This document shows, piece by piece, positions 61,901 through 64,000 of a stretch of DNA of 64,000 nucleotides. A program made the translations under genes and the position numbers. How positions within the stretch are numbered: the stretch's first letter is position 1; every line of letters starts with the position of its first letter. The DNA comes from an uncultured Bacteroidales bacterium. GTDB taxonomy: Bacteria > Bacteroidota > Bacteroidia > Bacteroidales > Bacteroidaceae. The stretch lies in NCBI GenBank assembly GCA_902779165.1, contig CACZAN010000005.1, positions 1 to 64,000 on the forward strand. The letters run 5' to 3'. The notes beneath the pieces were generated by a model that was given only the letters and a program-made list of their open reading frames with translations, was not told the DNA's origin and searched no databases.

Positions 61901-63307
61901 CGCAGCAGTCTTGTCCGCCACCTGTCCGCCGTTGAAGAGCTGAACCGTATAGGCGAACTCCAGCGTGTCCGGTTCCTGACCAGGACCGCCGAGGTGATAG
62001 ACACCGTCCCACTCCACGTTGATGTCCTCGTTCACGAACAGCTTACGGACAATCCTTGGATCCGAGAAGTAGGGAGTCGTAATCTGGGGCACGCGGTAGG
62101 TGTATTCCTTCGTCGGGTCGATGGCAGCCTCGATGTCACTGAAGCTGAAAATACCTTCAATGTCATCTTCCTCATCCTGTTCCTTTTCTTTGTCATCCTC
62201 TTCATCGTCCTCATCTTGCTTTTTATTGTCATCCACCTGATCCGAGGTCTTGATGCGGAAGAGTTTCAGGTCGCTGCGGCCGTTGTTCTCAATCTGCAAA
62301 TAGGTAATCTCACCGCCGGACTTGTTCTTGTTCACAGCCTGCACCCAAGCGACATAGGTACTATTCGGATTCATGTTGCGAATGTAATCCTGCGGGATAA
62401 CGCACTGCGGCTGTGTGAGCTCGGAAGCTTTATAGAACGTAGCACCTTTGCGCACTGCATCATCGGCATCCTGCATAGGAAGCATCTCGACCACGGTGAA
62501 GTTGTACTCGAATGTGGTGGCCGTGGGGTTACAAACTACCACGGGAGGAGCCCACGTGAAGATGGGCGACAGAGGATCTACGTCCGCGATGTGACTGTCG
62601 TCCTTGCCGAAGTCCAGATTCACGGGCGTAAGGAATTTCGGTGCCTGAGCATTGTAGCAGATATTGAAGAAACCGATGCCATCCTCGGGGCTACTTGCAG
62701 CCTGCGGCGTGGCGTAGGCGGGCTGGTGCCACTTATATGCCGTCAGATGCACTTGGTACAGTCCTTCGGGCAACAGACCGAAGGAACCGTTGGTGTAATT
62801 CGTGAAGAGGTCCTGCGGAGCATTCACCTCGCTCAAGGGTATGTGCTTGAACATCTCGTTCATCTCGACCAGCGAGAGCTGATAGACGCCCTTGGCAGGG
62901 ATGGAATACGGGCGGGCGGGCTGGCGCTTGGGAGGAGTAGAGACAGAGAGACCGTTGTCCGGCATCGTCTGGTCAATCTGGAAGCCAAGATAGACATCCT
63001 GAACCTCGTCGGTCAGGTTCGTCAGGGTGATATTGAAGTAGGCTCCGGTGTTGAAGACATAGAGGAAGACCTGGGGCGGCAGTACCTGCTGGACAGGCGT
63101 CACCGTGACCATCACTTCCTGAGCCATACATGTGGAAAGAGGGGTACTGAAGGGGAAAAGTTGAATGAGGAGGAAAAGGAACAGCCCCACTCCCCTGCCA
63201 GCTCTTCCAGAAGGAACACGTAATAGTTCCCTCTTCAGACCACCTGTCGTGGAGGGGAATATATACTTGTGAAGAAGACGTCGGACTATATTCATTGGAT
63301 ATATCAT
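55919..63307 (-). CDS. Very large exported protein (about 2,460 residues)
   Basis: The longest gene of the window. A basic n-region is followed by a hydrophobic core (GLFLFLLIQLFPF) and probable cleavage near CMAQ. The mature start (EVMVTVTPVQQVLPPQVFLYVFN) resembles the TANFOR-type domain of Bacteroidetes, followed by Fn3-like strands. A run of Asp, Glu and Lys (about residues 365-390) joins this to a very long beta-rich middle part with repeated strands (SATDMFFDKSGATLTLTAD, GTLVNVSYLI) and an acidic lysine-rich linker near 1500. The C-terminal 700 residues contain many Tyr and Trp. No enzyme motif is seen. The open frame begins at 63352 inside the upstream gene; the ATG at 63307 follows its stop and is chosen, though 63295 is possible. 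Confidence 0.75.
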   Translation of the reverse strand: MIYPMNIVRRLLHKYIFPSTTGGLKRELLRVPSGRAGRGVGLFLFLLIQLFPFSTPLSTCMAQEVMVTVTPVQQVLPPQVFLYVFNTGAYFNITLTNLTDEVQDVYLGFQIDQTMPDNGLSVSTPPKRQPARPYSIPAKGVYQLSLVEMNEMFKHIPLSEVNAPQDLFTNYTNGSFGLLPEGLYQVHLTAYKWHQPAYATPQAASSPEDGIGFFNICYNAQAPKFLTPVNLDFGKDDSHIADVDPLSPIFTWAPPVVVCNPTATTFEYNFTVVEMLPMQDADDAVRKGATFYKASELTQPQCVIPQDYIRNMNPNSTYVAWVQAVNKNKSGGEITYLQIENNGRSDLKLFRIKTSDQVDDNKKQDEDDEEDDKEKEQDEEDDIEGIFSFSDIEAAIDPTKEYTYRVPQITTPYFSDPRIVRKLFVNEDINVEWDGVYHLGGPGQEPDTLEFAYTVQLFNGGQVADKTAALAMEPVFSKEVKEDEDYSVTIPWEDIEQVVNLGDYVVLRVEPKCVNGDQVAFSTDTINVMDLAMAEHLAKKYFQCSSQITIDNLKPTYDAASGLRDKVVDIGQYKLTIDEIKGTAAEGFDGKGRVEWSPLGFPIMVCVQFKGLKINTDNRVYEGVCESYSNDAGSDIGCVDKLFSDWGIDNLIGDGKIANAQYLQGANVDAARDLAKKIDLKKYYGYVKVGKNLLDLARKGSVDRLYMPLALPKDINSSPVDIQIAGMKFAPDHATMNIIGEFVLPESDYLENDILVLGCPRVCISPNSLLPEAGTLALLSDFTIKDPNTTYKMTFKAPQNLLQPTDGCYVAWKDNKLEIFGVDMEMTIPGLVKDVNGMPTDEAAKMRIAASVESWDEFMVDRVTMDPFQVEDLPGWTFTAQDIVVDLASQRNSPAMGAFPKDYDKKKAGIVGNEVAWEGCYIKNISVQFPTSMEFSSGPSVDDKGMGAGVEGRRLKISATDMFFDKSGATLTLTADQILSASAEGELGGWSFSLDQVGLSILQNDFKDCHFSGSFGVPVVEGDIGFSCQVMKLAKVDEKSKEAGKEYAYIFKVQQVDNLNFDFFLAKADINKKQTYLLVEAVPEKGELKTRVELMMGGVLDIGSGGMLKDKKLDFRLPGIVFSQFRIANCKAWTSQFEDVAKMQKAAKDQVKQVKMNGTLVNVSYLISNKDYEVKKDRLYISSGTWGLASPPKKLGPFELTLNSFNMEYNNDLLKLVVDGKVAIVQGIDLSAEAKLTIQAEVKNMDDLSKLSIKYKKVELNDLVLKSTFAGCTFDGSLHQETGDDAGYSGNVKFVLPGEFLIVEASAAYYDYDDGKGNAYTWGFLKAKVGSKVGIEITPIKITSITGGFYFNCRRNDQDEKGATREKGLIGVVVGIGLSTTAGDSALKGDFEMTCIYDKNLNNGDGGLTSFVFNGHMEAVDGMVNADASIVYHHDNTDQYLALNVTVDAKADASELADNIQAITNKFQGKLDKLKEKGYKLVKDVKGSLDDKIGDNDGETDGDETKAKKPAEVKVGAEVSLDFRITMKEKGKKCSPVKWHVYLGNPESEQKRCRFTLIDFKSPVVSVNIGANAYLCVGNELPNNGKLPDIPYKVRKFLDGKSVGEGVQSASKSEADMARQKAMEEVLNQAASGCGVMLGATAYGYIDLDFGLLYGSFGATAGFDIALTKFKNPQWCANFKSNMGFHDWYGNGQLYASLEAELGLRLNLGFFNDSITILKAGLGGCFKFQGPRPSYFTGEARCYLSLFNGLVDIDRTYEFECGTFCKAFHGNPLDDFELFGDCIGYETGGEGWNDEKKYVNAKHIHNPILQTNAGIGQHFRLLDENELDRIEEKSGASRSQLEAQATRTFVFYLNSATLYKYTLDGYSEKWPDGYYGKTIQFKGNVSGVKHVLDICDLDPNKKYRLSVRGYAMEIVDGKAVNPVTFNEKTHKYENKAWSQTKNYYFQTGPEEEIGDIVDLQEYVAIAYPSYYNQLKYDGEYINAHKHDVMRPLIALTDDLSGKVFQNGTFQWRWKAESEQYPVTRTAIITKTLYADPRGPSDGYTACHVASNSPITCSKNQKGQLWLEYIQTHYVNNKYVSDTTTLAKLKLNIVDEADWQSSVMEYEKPFIGLVADKIKPKAKLEYFCSDESLVTGATLKDEKTLHRLSDAYWYIGYLSNLVFPGGYEMDSYRYKMYGTTSQTLIYSDKGGHYHGNLSKEPELHGLRMVSNTHDRIKKLSWYTYDNFKNLTPYPLPYLNDHKYNYVRGANNRIATFTPAKNSKDRLANLLDDLRAPYYAASDFQGRVSNACKELERSYNWGYSSGAWTKGVNEVVKWNNKYLGCMITAKSGSARMEMPYYQITIAWTATWGNGLFCNMYNMLPNLVDRKTDKHWRAETENGNPMFYRLYGGKGYAEDKLVINVDNITELEARAYRVNAYDINTGTYFPMSHGNKLDYKVMGTTEKNYVVSQPLSDRCKVEKEF

Positions 63308-63318
63308 AGGGTCTTTGA

Positions 63319-64000
63319 CTAATTGTTTCCTTTTCGCGTTATCGCCTTCCACTCGAATGTGTAGGTGTAGTTCAGACTGGCAGAAAAGTCAATATTGCCG
63401 AGGTCGCTACGCAGCCGCGAGAGGTTGACGTCGCCATACTTATTGAAACTCATGGCAGCGGAGAAGGCATGATTCTTCTTGAGGACATAGCTTGCAGAGG
63501 CACTGCCGCCGAGGGAGAGGCTCTTGGACTGATGCCACACCTCATTATATACGATATTGCCCGTCAGGGAGACGTGCAGGTTGTTTTCTTCGAGGAAGGA
63601 GCGACCGGCCGAGAGCGATGCGATGTCGCTGCGATAGCGAGTATTGTAGCCACGGGTCTGCTGGTCACTTAGGCTGAGGGTGAAGTCCACACCCCAGTCC
63701 TTAACCCCCATGCAGTAGGAAGCACCCAGGGCAAGTGTCGTCACGTCGCTCTCGCCCGTAGCATGGGGATTACGGTCGAGGTTCTGGGTGAGGTTCAGCG
63801 AAAGAGATGCTGTATGCGTCAGGGTTTCCCTATCAAGGGAATAGGAGGGCGTCAGGCTGTAGCTGGACATCTGACGATGGATGCGGGTGCTGTCGGGGAC
63901 AATGGCGGTGCCGTTGCCTTGCACCTGCGTGTAGCCGTTGTAGTTGGCTCCTATATTAATATTATTGTTCAGGCGCGCATTCGCGTGTATACCATATATA
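63319..64000 (-). CDS. Outer-membrane beta-barrel protein, C-terminal part (cut by window edge)
   Basis: The frame is open to the window edge, and the ATG at 63924 is internal. The roughly 225 visible residues show alternating polar and hydrophobic strands with aromatic girdles (SLTPSYSL, TLALGASYCMGVKDWGVDFTLSL, HVSLTGNIVYNEVW, DFSASLNYTYTFEW), which is the pattern of a beta-barrel C-terminus. The final residues (KAITRKGNN) do not end in an aromatic residue. It lies 11 bp upstream of the very large gene and is probably the first or second gene of the operon; the missing part would show whether it is a transporter-like barrel. Confidence 0.7.
   Translation of the reverse strand, partial: IYGIHANARLNNNINIGANYNGYTQVQGNGTAIVPDSTRIHRQMSSYSLTPSYSLDRETLTHTASLSLNLTQNLDRNPHATGESDVTTLALGASYCMGVKDWGVDFTLSLSDQQTRGYNTRYRSDIASLSAGRSFLEENNLHVSLTGNIVYNEVWHQSKSLSLGGSASASYVLKKNHAFSAAMSFNKYGDVNLSRLRSDLGNIDFSASLNYTYTFEWKAITRKGNN

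Noticed and set aside
61109-63223. A 704-codon plus-strand frame opposite the very large exported protein gene
   Set aside because: It is long but antisense to a gene with a signal peptide and consistent frame; no domain or start signal is seen.

Overview
The window looks like a chromosomal segment of a Bacteroidales bacterium, most likely from the Prevotella group. The signs are -7 promoter boxes of the TAnnTTTG type, no obvious Shine-Dalgarno sites, secreted proteins ending in a type IX-secretion-like tail (GxIYTLDGR...KVxVK), a DUF4954 protein, a V-type ATPase operon with a DUF2764 gene, and the DUF6089-uppS-bamA-ompH-murI order of this phylum. Most of the window is ordinary chromosome. 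No insertion sequence, prophage, CRISPR array or rRNA gene was found.

Layout. 0.5-4.5 kb: uracil phosphoribosyltransferase, a small cysteine-rich lipoprotein, and a pyrE-SRPBCC-argH operon. 4.7-12.6 kb: a complete V-type ATPase operon in the order E, DUF2764, A, B, D, I, K, whose proteolipid carries sodium-type ligands. 12.7-17.3 kb: a PAP2 phosphatase, an NAD-dependent epimerase and RNase R. 17.8-25.2 kb: two paralogous large secreted discoidin-like proteins. 25.4-33 kb: a DUF4954 protein, then a surface-decoration locus (opine-dehydrogenase-like enzyme, fused cytidylyltransferase/PLP enzyme, LicD transferase, membrane acyltransferase). 33-41.2 kb: the outer-membrane assembly locus (DUF6242, DUF6089, uppS, bamA, three Skp/OmpH genes, murI). 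41.3-44.1 kb: ribD, prmC, a small exported protein and a tRNA-Leu. 44.2-48.6 kb: two Gfo/Idh/MocA oxidoreductases and two DUF1080 proteins, probably a 3-keto-glycoside degradation operon. 50.1-64 kb: an operon of five genes for large exported proteins of unknown function (beta-barrel, about 2,460-residue protein, Fn3 protein, two lipoproteins), cut by the right edge.

The most unusual content is repetitive DNA. (1) Three gene-free stretches of the convergent or 3'-end type hold long inverted repeats, and two of them also hold arrays with a strict 22-bp period whose sequence differs between arrays. (2) A roughly 150-bp element with three CTACTGCA boxes in fixed geometry occurs three times. (3) GC-rich REP-like paired palindromes (ends AAAGACCCACCCC / GGGGTGGGTCTTT) lie inside reading frames and across gene junctions. 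There they supply signal-peptide, internal and C-terminal residues. (4) Short-period A/T-rich repeats fill many intergenic gaps and also enter coding frames. Together these suggest repeat families that keep generating new protein segments, especially N-terminal leaders of exported proteins.
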